The notes under the pieces: generated by a model | What the model was told of the DNA's origin: nothing | Seen by the model: only the letters and a program-made list of their open reading frames with translations | Databases searched by the model: none | Origin: Paenibacillus senegalimassiliensis | GTDB lineage: Bacteria > Bacillota > Bacilli > Paenibacillales > Paenibacillaceae | DNA: 64,000 nucleotides | Reading direction: 5' to 3' | Assembly: GCF_001486585.1 (NCBI RefSeq) | Contig: NZ_LN909045.1 | Coordinates: forward strand, 109,368 to 173,367 | In this document: positions 17,445 through 26,065 of the stretch, piece after piece | How the letters are laid out: every line of letters starts with the position of its first letter | Position numbering within the stretch: position 1 is the first letter of the stretch | Position numbers and translations under genes: made by a program

Positions 17445-17634
17445 ATAAGTTGAACTAAAGAAAAGGCATAACAAGCAAGCGAGAAAAATGATTCTGAAGA
17501 AGCGGAGCGTTCGCCTTTGTGAATGAATTTCTACCTTTATAAGAATGTACTAAATAAAAGAAATTTGTGAGCAACAGCGATCGTAAGAACATTTTCTCGT
17601 CTGCTTCTTTGCGTTAAACATAAGTTCAACTTAT
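17445..17634. mobile_element. MITE-like element, about 190 bp
   Basis: A perfect 12-bp terminal inverted repeat, ATAAGTTGAACT (17445-17456) and AGTTCAACTTAT (17623-17634), encloses about 165 bp with no open frame of note. Beyond the perfect part, the ends continue in degenerate symmetry for some 30 bp (CGAGAAAA is shared near the inner edges). No clear target duplication was found; TAG occurs on both sides but offset by a base. The element lies exactly where the dgkB-rlmCD synteny breaks. Confidence 0.5.
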
Positions 17635-17652
17635 ATAGATAATAATGATTAA

Positions 17653-18129
17653 CTAGAAGTTAAACTCGTTCTCCCAATTAAAGCTGGCAGACTGTTCAAG
17701 GCTTGTTGGCCAATGACTACACCACTTCGGAACAGTAGGAGTATCGACTTTGTCCAGACTTGGTGTGTATGGTTTGATATCAAGAATTGGCGTTCCGTCG
17801 TTGGCATCCATATAAGGAATTTGAATAACTCCTTTTTCATAGTCAATATTTATAATTTGTACTGCAGTCAGAGCAATTGGATTGGGGCGAACGGGCGATC
17901 TTGTAGCAAATATGCCCATCACGGCAGGAGCCTGTTTATACGGTTGAGGCACTTCAAGAGTATTCCTCATCTCTTCCGTGTCAAAATCGCTAAACCACCA
18001 AATAACGTTCAAATGGCTAAATCCCTCTAATGCTTGCAAGGCTGGAATGTACTTCAAATCTAACTTAATAAGTACACTTTCTTCATTGACAATGATTCTC
18101 CCAATCGGGGTAACTTGAAAATTTTGCAT
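17653..18129 (-). CDS. TrmO/TsaA family tRNA methyltransferase-like protein
   Basis: A 158-residue protein of the TsaA (UPF0066) fold; in E. coli TrmO methylates N6-threonylcarbamoyladenosine-37 in tRNA with SAM. FQVTPIGRI opens the beta-barrel. The catalytic/SAM signature is GIFATRSPVRPNPIALTAV, followed by DANDGTPILDIKPY. ATG 18129 is chosen because GGAGG lies eight bases upstream, inside the slightly longer frame that begins at 18144. It is the first of three reverse-strand genes between dgkB and rlmCD. Some family members may have other small-molecule roles. Confidence 0.85.
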   Translation of the reverse strand: MQNFQVTPIGRIIVNEESVLIKLDLKYIPALQALEGFSHLNVIWWFSDFDTEEMRNTLEVPQPYKQAPAVMGIFATRSPVRPNPIALTAVQIINIDYEKGVIQIPYMDANDGTPILDIKPYTPSLDKVDTPTVPKWCSHWPTSLEQSASFNWENEFNF

Positions 18130-18219
18130 TGGCGTATCCTCCATCGCGTTTGTATTTTAGCTTCAAATGAAGCATAGCCCCTCACATCATGTGAGAGTCA
18201 ACAGGATAGAGGAATACAA

Positions 18220-19035
18220 CTATCTATGACCTAGTGGTATTTGAATTTCAATTAAATACTTGTCAGGGTCTTCCTCATTCCATGGTCCCCGGTGAACAAT
18301 TTGCCTACTCTGCCCCAACATCTGATATTGATGATGCTCCTCCAACCACTTAGCAAAGGAAACATAGGCACTTGCAATATTCTCAAAAGACCCATAGACC
18401 ATAGTACAGGCCATTATCGGGATAGGCTCAGTATGTCGGTAGACAAAACCATATATATTTTCCCCGGTCTGGGCTACAGGTGCACATATCTCCATATCAA
18501 CATCTGTTTCTCTATAGTCCATATCGTGATATATGGTAAAAGTTTTATTCAAAATAGGAACCCTCTGTTGCTCCGCAAAGGCGGTCAATTCTCCCCACAG
18601 TTCCCCTTCCGCATAATAATTGGGGACTGTTCGTCTCAAGGAGAGCACATGATAACTGGGAACGGATTTGAGGGACACATTGTAGTTGATCTTAATTCTA
18701 TTTAGTTCAATATCCTTTTTGGCTAATTCAATGTTAGCCAGCTTTGCTTGTTCTACCCTAATTGCATTTTCAATTTCCAGCTGTTTTTTTTCTAGTTGTT
18801 CTGCAATGAAACTATCATTCCATCGGCTGAGAGCAAGGGTAATTTCAGATACATTAAAACCCAGATTGCGTAAAAAGATAATTTGATTCAAAACTGGAAT
18901 TTGTTCCGTGGAATAGAGCCTATATTTGGTAAACGGGTCCGTCTCTGCTGGCTTTAGCAGACCTGTCTCATCATAATATCTCAACATGCGGATGGATACT
19001 TGCGTGAGTTTGGAGAACTCGCCTATTTTGAACAT
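18220..19035 (-). CDS. MerR family regulator with GyrI-like effector domain
   Basis: A 271-residue BmrR/BltR-like activator. The N-terminal winged helix includes MFKIGEFSKLTQVSIRMLRY and YDETGLLKP. A coiled-coil dimerisation helix spans about residues 75-120. The C-terminal ~150 residues form a GyrI-like small-molecule domain ending in YLIEIQIPL. AGAGG at the proper distance supports start 19035 rather than the GTG or ATG just upstream. No efflux gene is adjacent, so its target is not evident. Confidence 0.88.
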   Translation of the reverse strand: MFKIGEFSKLTQVSIRMLRYYDETGLLKPAETDPFTKYRLYSTEQIPVLNQIIFLRNLGFNVSEITLALSRWNDSFIAEQLEKKQLEIENAIRVEQAKLANIELAKKDIELNRIKINYNVSLKSVPSYHVLSLRRTVPNYYAEGELWGELTAFAEQQRVPILNKTFTIYHDMDYRETDVDMEICAPVAQTGENIYGFVYRHTEPIPIMACTMVYGSFENIASAYVSFAKWLEEHHQYQMLGQSRQIVHRGPWNEEDPDKYLIEIQIPLGHR

Positions 19036-19114
19036 GCTCATCACCTCTATATTAGGAGTATATTGTGGGTAGGGTTAAACTACAACTCATACCGCGATAT
19101 CCCCCTCCGAGGCA

Positions 19115-20083
19115 TTACGACCTCCGTACTGGTCTGACATATTTTAAATAACGCTCCGGATCATGATATAGGTAAAGTATTCTTCCAGCGGAAGTATCGA
19201 AGCAGTAGCCGGTATCTGTAAAATCAAAGGTGGCCATCGCCTTCTCCATGATCTCTTCCACACTGCGATTTTCCTGCTCATAATCGAAGGGCCCGTGTTC
19301 AAACACAATGTATTCGGCTTCGGGGACATCCATCATCAGCAAATGCGGGGGTATTTCACCTTTATAGTCAACAGGAAGACGTGCACCATAACACTCTGTG
19401 CGTGGAACACCCCAGTCACAAAGTCTGCCGTCCGGGTCGTTAATATAGGCCATAATCTGCCCGCCGCCACTATTGGACTCACTCCCCCCATCATCATCCA
19501 ATTTGCCCTGGATGCTATCGAGCAAGCCGCTGATGGTCTCGCAGTCCTGCCCCGGAATAAGGCTTTGCTTTTGCCAAAAATCCCAATAACCGTTACTTTC
19601 ATAGTTTTTGATATGCAAAAATTTGTGTGCAGGGATCGTCACAAAATAGATTTTAACATCCTCTGTAGACTTCATCATACCTATCTCTCCTAATCCGAAA
19701 AAGTAGCGGTCGAAAGAACGTATTTTTGTACGGAGGGCAATGGGCACAGGCTCTCTTCGATATTCACTTGGAGTTACACCATAGGCCCCCTTAAAGGCTC
19801 TGGTAAACGCCTCATGAGATGAAAATCCATAATCAAAAGCGATATCTAGCATGCTTTTTCCGCTGTCCCGAACCTCTTTTAGTGCAAAGGCTAATTGTCT
19901 GTACCGCAAATAATCTCTAAATGGCATACCTGATATTTCCTTGAATTTTCTCGTGGTATGGAATTCAGAATAACCCAATTTGCGAGAAAGGGAGCGCAGC
20001 GTTAGGGCCTCGCCGTTACGATTTTTGATACACTCGTCAATTTCATCAACGATAATTTGGATCTGCTTATGCCACTCGTACAT
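19115..20083 (-). CDS. AraC family regulator with GyrI-like effector domain
   Basis: A 322-residue protein. Residues 1-115 hold two AraC helix-turn-helices (LSRKLGYSEFHTTRKFKEISG and IAFDYGFSSHEAFTRAFK, with the closing GVTPSEYRR). A GyrI-like ligand-binding domain follows (VTIPAHKFLHI to the C-terminus). The DNA-binding domain is N-terminal, as in Rob-type proteins. GAGG ten bases before ATG 20083 decides the start over the GTG at 20095. It lies divergent to rlmCD. Together with the MerR gene it makes two drug-binding-type regulators side by side. Confidence 0.88.
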   Translation of the reverse strand: MYEWHKQIQIIVDEIDECIKNRNGEALTLRSLSRKLGYSEFHTTRKFKEISGMPFRDYLRYRQLAFALKEVRDSGKSMLDIAFDYGFSSHEAFTRAFKGAYGVTPSEYRREPVPIALRTKIRSFDRYFFGLGEIGMMKSTEDVKIYFVTIPAHKFLHIKNYESNGYWDFWQKQSLIPGQDCETISGLLDSIQGKLDDDGGSESNSGGGQIMAYINDPDGRLCDWGVPRTECYGARLPVDYKGEIPPHLLMMDVPEAEYIVFEHGPFDYEQENRSVEEIMEKAMATFDFTDTGYCFDTSAGRILYLYHDPERYLKYVRPVRRS

Positions 20084-20312
20084 TCGTTTGTTCACCTCGT
20101 TTCAACCACTTTAAAGTCATTATAGGGGAGGGAGGGGGGGCAGGCTTGATTTGACTTGCGAAAAAGAAAGGATATCGGTGTATCATTTATATATTAGAGT
20201 AAATAGTGAGGATAGGCTATAATGGTTAATGCCTCGTGTAGCCCATGGTTATACGGCTGAGTAATTTAATTTTAAACCAATTGATACAGGTTGAATATAA
20301 AAGGAGCAAGTT

Positions 20313-21857
20313 ATGAGGAAGCAGCAGAAAAGTGGACTCTCTGGTAGTAAGAGTGGAGTTGGTTCGATGAAGAACGGAAGAGCAAGAGAAGGTGGAAGAA
20401 CCGGTCGAAGGGATCGTCGTGCGACAAATGATGAGGTGATTGCTGGCTTGCCTGTCTCTAAGAATGATGAAGTGGTCGTAGAGATGATCGGGATGAACCA
20501 CGATGGAGAAGGCGTGGGCCGAGCCGAGGGGTACACCTTGTTCGTGCCGGGGGCTTTGCCGGGGGAAGCGGCCAAAGTGAAGGTCCTAAAGACCAAAAAG
20601 CAATATGGCTACGCCAAGCTGTTGGAACTGCTTGAGCCAAGCGCGGACCGAGTGGACGCGCCCTGTGCGATTTATGATAAATGCGGGGGCTGCCAGTTGC
20701 AGCATTTAAGCTATGAAGCGCAGCTGACCTGGAAGCGGCAGCATGTGATTGATGCGCTGGAGCGGATCGGCAAGCTGCATGTAGCAGGTGGTAGTGGAGC
20801 GGCTGCTAGCTCGCAGGAAACAACGCCTGTTACGGTTCTGCCCACACTGGGGATGGCCGAGCCTTGGCGTTATCGCAATAAGGCACAGGTTCCTGTTGGG
20901 GAAGTGAACGGTGAATTCATCGGCGGCTTCTACGCTCGCGGCAGCCACCGCATCGTGGATATGGAGCAGTGCCTCATCCAGCACGAAAGCAATGATGAGA
21001 TGGTGCGAACGGTGAAGGACATTGCGCGCCGATTGGGAATCAGCACTTATGATGAAGAAACGGGCCGGGGCCTGCTTCGTCATGTGGTGGTCCGAGTGGG
21101 CTTCCGTACGGACGAGATGATGATTGTTCTGGTGACCAACAGCAAGGATATTCCGCAGGAATCAGAATGGATCGCGTCGATTCGCCGGGAGTTGCCGCAA
21201 GTGGTGAGCATCTGTCAGAACATTAACACACGGCAGACGAATGTGATTTTCGGTGAGATTACCCGTGTATTATGGGGCCGGGAGGTCATCTATGATTACA
21301 TTGGTGATGTGAAGTTTGCTATTTCCGCGCGATCTTTTTTTCAAGTGAATCCGGTTCAGACCGAAGTATTGTATGGGAAAACGGTAGAATACGCCGGGCT
21401 CACCGGTCAAGAAACCGTCATTGACGCGTACTGCGGCATCGGGACAATCTCCCTTTTTCTAGCGCAGCATGCTAAACGAGTGTACGGCGTGGAAATCGTC
21501 AAAGAAGCCATCGAGGACGCCCGCGTCAACGCCGAGTTAAACGGGATGAGCCACGTGACCTTTGAAGTGGGAGCTTCAGAGGATGTCATCCCGGCCTGGA
21601 AGGAGCAAGGCATCACCGCCGATGTCATCGTCGTCGATCCCCCGCGCAAGGGCTGCGACCCACGCCTGCTGGACACCATCCTGGAGATGAAGCCTGAGCG
21701 CGTCGTGTACGTGAGCTGCAACCCGGCCACCTTGGCCCGGGACTTGCGCGTGCTGGAGGACGGCGGGTATACCACCGTCGAGGTGACTCCGGTGGATATG
21801 TTTCCGCATACGACGCATGTGGAGTGCGTGGTAAAGCTATATCAAAAAGAGAAATAA
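20313..21857 (+). CDS. rlmCD: 23S rRNA (uracil-5-)-methyltransferase, RlmCD/RumA family
   Basis: SAM-dependent 5-methyluridine formation in 23S rRNA. The 514-residue protein has a Lys/Arg-rich N-terminal extension of about 45 residues, longer than usual. A TRAM RNA-binding domain (IGMNHDGEGVGRAEG) comes next, then the Fe-S cysteines in CAIYDKCGGCQLQH with a later Cys in MEQC. The methyltransferase domain has DAYCGIGTISLFLA, VVDPPRKGCD and the catalytic YVSCNPATL. AAAAGGAG precedes ATG 20313. TATAAT at 20218-20223 is a possible -10. B. subtilis keeps this gene beside dgkB. Confidence 0.93.
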   Translation: MRKQQKSGLSGSKSGVGSMKNGRAREGGRTGRRDRRATNDEVIAGLPVSKNDEVVVEMIGMNHDGEGVGRAEGYTLFVPGALPGEAAKVKVLKTKKQYGYAKLLELLEPSADRVDAPCAIYDKCGGCQLQHLSYEAQLTWKRQHVIDALERIGKLHVAGGSGAAASSQETTPVTVLPTLGMAEPWRYRNKAQVPVGEVNGEFIGGFYARGSHRIVDMEQCLIQHESNDEMVRTVKDIARRLGISTYDEETGRGLLRHVVVRVGFRTDEMMIVLVTNSKDIPQESEWIASIRRELPQVVSICQNINTRQTNVIFGEITRVLWGREVIYDYIGDVKFAISARSFFQVNPVQTEVLYGKTVEYAGLTGQETVIDAYCGIGTISLFLAQHAKRVYGVEIVKEAIEDARVNAELNGMSHVTFEVGASEDVIPAWKEQGITADVIVVDPPRKGCDPRLLDTILEMKPERVVYVSCNPATLARDLRVLEDGGYTTVEVTPVDMFPHTTHVECVVKLYQKEK

Positions 21858-21900
21858 GACTCCATATCAATAGTTGCAGTGAGCTAAATTAGAACTTGCA

Positions 21901-21923
21901 AGGAGTAGCATTAAGCTGCTCCT
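21901..21923 (+). terminator. Weak terminator-like hairpin after rlmCD
   Basis: AGGAGTAGC pairs with GCTGCTCCT (one wobble) around ATTAA. The tail is only GTTTG. Confidence 0.45.
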
Positions 21924-22046
21924 GTTTGCGTTGAAAGACTGAACATAGGAAAGGTCACTGTTTTGTGCGGCCATAATCCAATATTCCCACTTAATAGAGC
22001 ATAATGAAAAACCAGAATTATAAAAATGTTCATAAGGAGGCCCGAA

Positions 22047-22187
22047 ATGAATTTATTATCCGTGGTTAACAGCCAATTTGAAAACTTATATAAAGAAAGT
22101 GAAATGCAACGTATTAAGGTGATGCCGGAAGACATACAAAAAGTTGCTGAATTAGCCGAATATAATTATGCATTTAAATACACCTAA
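22047..22187 (+). CDS. Small ORF, 46 residues, unknown
   Basis: ATG 22047 follows a textbook AAGGAGG at 22034-22040 with six-base spacing. The frame encodes a soluble, charged 46-residue peptide beginning MNLLSVVNSQF and ending YNYAFKYT. It is too short for routine ORF calls, and I do not recognise it. It could be a short gene or the truncated N-terminus of a longer one. It lies 52 bases before the AraC-methyltransferase fusion and might be co-transcribed with it. Confidence 0.5.
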   Translation: MNLLSVVNSQFENLYKESEMQRIKVMPEDIQKVAELAEYNYAFKYT

Positions 22188-22239
22188 TGCAAAGTAAGTC
22201 TTTCAACTCCTTGATATGATCTTTTTAGGAGGTGAGGTA

Positions 22240-23424
22240 TTGGATTGGCAGAAGCGTATGAACCAGGCCATGGAATATATTGAACATCATCTTGCTGGCA
22301 ACGTGGACTATGAGGTTGTAGCGCAATTTATGAATTGTTCTGAGTGGGAGTTTCGGCGGATTTTTTCTTTGCTGGCCCAGATTCCATTATCGGAATATAT
22401 TCGTTATAGACGATTGACGGTGGCAATTGTTGATATCCAAAATGGAGAAAAGATAATCGACGTTGCCCAGCGCTATGGATACGAGTCGCAAGCCGCCTTT
22501 TCCAGAGCGTTTAAACAATTACATGGTTTATCACCAACCTTGGCACGAGATAAGGAGGTAACGCTTCATCCCTTTCCCCGGCTCACTTTCAAATTAGTGT
22601 TAATGGAGGGAATTGCATTGGAGAAGGATGCTAGCCACAGAACCAATATTATTGGTGCGGGTGAGGTGGGAGTGGCCATTTCGGTTGAACTGGACAAGGA
22701 AAAGGTTCATGCAACAAACGAGTCTTTCTGGGATACCCAAGGAAATGCGGTTATAGGAACAACAGCCCTTCCTTTCTATGGAGCCTTTATTTCAGAAGAA
22801 AAGTGTCAACTCTTTGGCAACTTAGCAGGGGCAAAGGTGTTGGAGATCGGTTGCGGTACCGGTCATTCTTTGCAGTATTTGGGGGAACGCCAAGCCTCAG
22901 AATTATGGGGGATGGATATCTCAGCAGAACAAATCGGAAAGGCTGAGCAGCACTTGGCAGCACATGACCTTTCAGCAAAATTGATTTGCTCTCCGATGGA
23001 AGAGGAATGTGGGATACCAGCGAATTATTTCGATTATGTTTATTCAGTCTATGGCATAGGCTGGACTACCGATTTGGAGGGGACTTTTTCTCGGATTGCC
23101 TCTTACCTGAAAAGGGATGGTGTATTTATTTTTAGTTGGTCTCATCCCATACATAAATGTGTCTCAGCAGAAAATGATTTGCTTCTTTTCAAGAAATGTT
23201 ATTTTGATGAGTCATGGTACTCGGTATCTATCGGTGGCGGCGTATTATCCCTCTCAGACCGCAAACTATCCACTTATGTGAATGCGCTAGCAAAAGCAGG
23301 ATTTGTCATCGAGCAAATGGTTGAAGAGTCTGATCAGGAAATGGTGGAATCAAATGATAGCGAATTTGCGCAAAAGGCTAGTATGCTTCCCGTAACTTTT
23401 GTCATCAAGGCAAGAAAGCGATAA
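22240..23424 (+). CDS. AraC-type DNA-binding domain fused to a SAM-dependent methyltransferase
   Basis: A 394-residue two-domain protein. Residues 1-110 are an AraC helix-turn-helix pair (YEVVAQFMNCSEWEFRRIF; VAQRYGYESQAAFSRAFKQL, ending GLSPT). A linker of about 70 residues follows, then a class I methyltransferase with motif I VLEIGCGTGHSL, motif II WGMDISAEQI and the DYVYSVYGIGW strand. TTG 22240 is the start because AGGAGGTGA lies at 22228-22236, inside the longer frame from 22216. Domain order resembles Rob-type AraC proteins with the ligand domain replaced by an enzyme. The target of methylation is unknown. Confidence 0.85.
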   Translation: MDWQKRMNQAMEYIEHHLAGNVDYEVVAQFMNCSEWEFRRIFSLLAQIPLSEYIRYRRLTVAIVDIQNGEKIIDVAQRYGYESQAAFSRAFKQLHGLSPTLARDKEVTLHPFPRLTFKLVLMEGIALEKDASHRTNIIGAGEVGVAISVELDKEKVHATNESFWDTQGNAVIGTTALPFYGAFISEEKCQLFGNLAGAKVLEIGCGTGHSLQYLGERQASELWGMDISAEQIGKAEQHLAAHDLSAKLICSPMEEECGIPANYFDYVYSVYGIGWTTDLEGTFSRIASYLKRDGVFIFSWSHPIHKCVSAENDLLLFKKCYFDESWYSVSIGGGVLSLSDRKLSTYVNALAKAGFVIEQMVEESDQEMVESNDSEFAQKASMLPVTFVIKARKR

Positions 23425-23438
23425 GATCACTAATTAAG

Positions 23439-23485
23439 AGCACTCACGCTCAGGGCCAGTCCCCGGGAACATGTGAGTGCTTTTT
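23439..23485 (+). terminator. Intrinsic terminator after the AraC-methyltransferase gene
   Basis: AGCACTCAC pairs with GTGAGTGCT, followed by TTTT; the loop is GC-rich. The convergent gene ends at 23495. Confidence 0.8.
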
Positions 23486-23494
23486 GTGATGCCG

Positions 23495-24370
23495 TTAAAT
23501 GGTTTCCCGGAATCGGCGCACGTCCCGAATCGGCGGTTGACCGAACAGACGGGCGTACTCACGGTTGAACTGTGTGGCGCTCTCGTAGCCGACCTGATAA
23601 GCGACGCTGGTCGCATCGTTCATGGTTGCGAGGAGGAGCTTCCGAGCTTCTGTCAGCCGTAGCCGTTTTTGGTACTGAAGGGGAGTCATGGCCGTCACTT
23701 CCTTGAAGCAGGCAAAAAAAGAAGATGTGCTCATCGCGGCTGCTTCCGCTAGCTGCTCCACCCGCATAGTTTCCGTATAGTGGCGATTCATCCATTCAAT
23801 CACGTGGGCGATTCGCTGGGCGCGGCTGCCTAACAGAGCGAACTGCCGTATGGCGTTACCCTGTTCGGTTTGCAGCATCCGGTAAAGGATTTCGCGTACC
23901 GCATAAGGAGCCAGAACCGGCAGGTCGTCCGGAGTATCCAGCAAACGAATTAGTCGCAGGATCGCTTCATGCAGCGGATCGCTCATTCGACTGATGACCA
24001 GAGCACGCTGAGATTCCTGGCGAGTGGTTCCGCTCAAATCGGGTTGTTGAATCACATCCAGGATTTGTTCCATCTCGAATTGGAGTTGCAGGGACAAGTA
24101 AGGGGTATCAGGCGAGGCTTCAATCACTTGTCCTGTAATCGGCAGATGCACGGAAGCAGCCAGGTAGCTGCCGGGTTGATAAGTATAGCTTTCTGATCCT
24201 AGCAGCACTTGCTTGGTGCCTTGGGCAATCACGCATAGGGAAGGTTTATATACGACAGGAATCGGCTCAGATACTTCGGAAGAACGAACAAAGGAAAGAG
24301 CAGGATAGGCGGTAATATAAGTCCCGTCTTGTACGGCAATACGTTCGATTTGTCTGGATAATTCGCTCAA
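23495..24370 (-). CDS. AraC family regulator with N-terminal cupin-like domain
   Basis: A 291-residue protein. The N-terminal AraC_N domain (VVYKPSLCVIAQGTKQVLLG, then YLAASVHLPITGQV) is of the kind found in activators of short-chain dehydrogenases and aldehyde metabolism. The C-terminal pair of helix-turn-helices includes VEQLAEAAAMSTSSFFACFK and VAYQVGYESATQFNREYARLFG. The start is TTG with GGAGGAAAGGA upstream. It is divergent from an SDR gene, the usual arrangement for regulator and target. A TACAAT-N7-ATTGTA inverted repeat at 24396-24414 lies between them. Confidence 0.9.
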   Translation of the reverse strand: MSELSRQIERIAVQDGTYITAYPALSFVRSSEVSEPIPVVYKPSLCVIAQGTKQVLLGSESYTYQPGSYLAASVHLPITGQVIEASPDTPYLSLQLQFEMEQILDVIQQPDLSGTTRQESQRALVISRMSDPLHEAILRLIRLLDTPDDLPVLAPYAVREILYRMLQTEQGNAIRQFALLGSRAQRIAHVIEWMNRHYTETMRVEQLAEAAAMSTSSFFACFKEVTAMTPLQYQKRLRLTEARKLLLATMNDATSVAYQVGYESATQFNREYARLFGQPPIRDVRRFRETI

Positions 24371-24532
24371 GTCCTTTCCTCCAATCTAACCGTTTTACAA
24401 TTTACTTTATTGTATTTTGGAGAATTAGGCAATCCTATTGCAGCTTTTGGCTACCGCATGATTTGTAATTGCCGCCATAATGAACATGTAACAAGCGGCA
24501 TAATTCTAACAAATGATGAAGGAGCGATGTGC

Positions 24533-25270
24533 ATGTCTGGATTAAAAGGCAAAGTAGTGCTTATTACCGGTGCCAGCAGCGGCATCGGCGAAGCAACCGC
24601 CAGATGGCTCGCTGAACGGGGAGCGCAAGTGGTGCTCGGAGCGAGACGGACGGACAGATTGGAGAAGTTGGCGGAGGAGATTAGAAATGCAGGAGGAACC
24701 GTGGCATACCATTCGCTTGATGTAACGGATCTGGAACAGATGCAAGCGATTGTACAGTTCACCGTGAATCAATTCGGACGCCTTGATGCCCTCGTCAACA
24801 ATGCAGGCGTGATGCCGTTATCATCACTTGATGCATTGAAGGTCGAGGAGTGGAACCGCATGATTGATGTCAATATTCGCGGCGTGTTGCACGGGATAGG
24901 GGCTGCTATTCCTGTGATGAAGGAACAGAATTTTGGTCATATCATCAATGTTTCTTCGGTGGGAGGCTATATTGTCTTCCCGAAATCAGCAGTGTATTGC
25001 GCCACCAAGTTTGCGGTACGGGCAATCACAGAGGGATTACGCCAGGAGATGGGTGCCATAATTCGTACGACGGTTATTTCACCGGGAGTTACCGAATCTG
25101 AACTGGCAGATACCATTACGGATGAATCGGCCCGCGAGATGATGGAATCTTTCCGTGATAATCCTCTGCCTGCTTCAGGCATAGCCCGGGCCATTGCGTA
25201 TGCTCTTGAACAGCCTGCGGAAGTGGACGTAAATGAATTGATTGTGCGAGCGATGGGACATCCGGCTTAA
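24533..25270 (+). CDS. Short-chain dehydrogenase/reductase (SDR)
   Basis: A 245-residue classical SDR. The cofactor motif GASSGIGE is near residue 14, NNAG near residue 85, the catalytic Ser in INVSSVGG, and the YCATK active-site Tyr/Lys near residue 152. SPGVTESEL follows as in the YdfG-like NADP-dependent oxidoreductases. ATG 24533 has AAGGAG eight bases upstream; the earlier ATG at 24527 is too close. It is probably controlled by the divergent AraC protein. The substrate is unknown. Confidence 0.92.
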   Translation: MSGLKGKVVLITGASSGIGEATARWLAERGAQVVLGARRTDRLEKLAEEIRNAGGTVAYHSLDVTDLEQMQAIVQFTVNQFGRLDALVNNAGVMPLSSLDALKVEEWNRMIDVNIRGVLHGIGAAIPVMKEQNFGHIINVSSVGGYIVFPKSAVYCATKFAVRAITEGLRQEMGAIIRTTVISPGVTESELADTITDESAREMMESFRDNPLPASGIARAIAYALEQPAEVDVNELIVRAMGHPA

Positions 25271-25286
25271 ACTACTAATGCGAGAA

Positions 25287-25335
25287 TAAAAAAAATAAAG
25301 CACAACCCATGACACATCATGTCATGGGTTGTGCT
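25287..25335. terminator. Bidirectional terminator
   Basis: AGCACAACCCATGAC (25299-25313) pairs perfectly with GTCATGGGTTGTGCT (25321-25335). A long A run at 25287-25298 provides the T tract for the reverse-strand nitroreductase gene. Confidence 0.85.
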
Positions 25336-25357
25336 ATGTAGTGAATACTACGCATTA

Positions 25358-25996
25358 TTAACGCCATTCCGTCGTGCGAGCAACCGAGAGGCGGTTCGAT
25401 GGATGGCCAGCTTTGTCGGCTTTACCAATTGAGATCAGCATCACGGGCACGTGACGTTCCGGATCAAGTCCAAACGCTTCAGCGATTTGTTCTTTGTTGT
25501 ACCCGCCTATCGGGTTAGTGTCGTAACCATGCGCCCGAGCCACCAGCATAAACTGCATGGATATCAGACCCGCATCAATCAAGACGGAGTCGCGTCTCTT
25601 CTCGACAGGCAGACTGTTTAATAGCGGCAGGTATGAAGCGAGACGTTGATCCTTAACTTCTTGCGACATGTAGCCTAGCTTAACGGCATCGCTAAAGATC
25701 TCTTCGGCGTAGTCAGGAAAATTCAAATCCCCGAATACGGCCAGTACGGCGGAAGAAGTCTCAACCTGATTGGTATTAAATTTGGCTAGCGGAAGTAGCT
25801 TGGCTTTGGCTTCCGGACTTTCAATAACGACGAACCGCCACGGCTGCAAATTAACTGAAGAAGGAGCTAATGAAGCTTCTTCCAGCATTTGTGTCATTTC
25901 CTCCCGGCTGATTTTAACGGAGGAATCATAGTAACGGACAGATCGCCGACTTTTAAGCACTTCCTGGAAATCTTGAATTTTTTGTACACTGCTCAT
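25358..25996 (-). CDS. Nitroreductase family protein
   Basis: A 212-residue FMN-dependent NAD(P)H oxidoreductase. RRSVRYYD near residue 18 is the FMN-binding arginine motif, and SLAPSSVNLQPWRFVVI is the second flavin contact. GYDTNPIGGYN and LISIGKAD close the fold. It follows a MarR gene by 69 bases on the same strand, the classic arrangement of a redox- or quinone-responsive regulator with its detoxifying reductase. Confidence 0.9.
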   Translation of the reverse strand: MSSVQKIQDFQEVLKSRRSVRYYDSSVKISREEMTQMLEEASLAPSSVNLQPWRFVVIESPEAKAKLLPLAKFNTNQVETSSAVLAVFGDLNFPDYAEEIFSDAVKLGYMSQEVKDQRLASYLPLLNSLPVEKRRDSVLIDAGLISMQFMLVARAHGYDTNPIGGYNKEQIAEAFGLDPERHVPVMLISIGKADKAGHPSNRLSVARTTEWR

Positions 25997-26065
25997 AGGA
26001 GACAGCTCCTTTTCTTAGAAATTTGGTAATTACAATATCGTGACAATGGGCGAACAACTAGCGTA

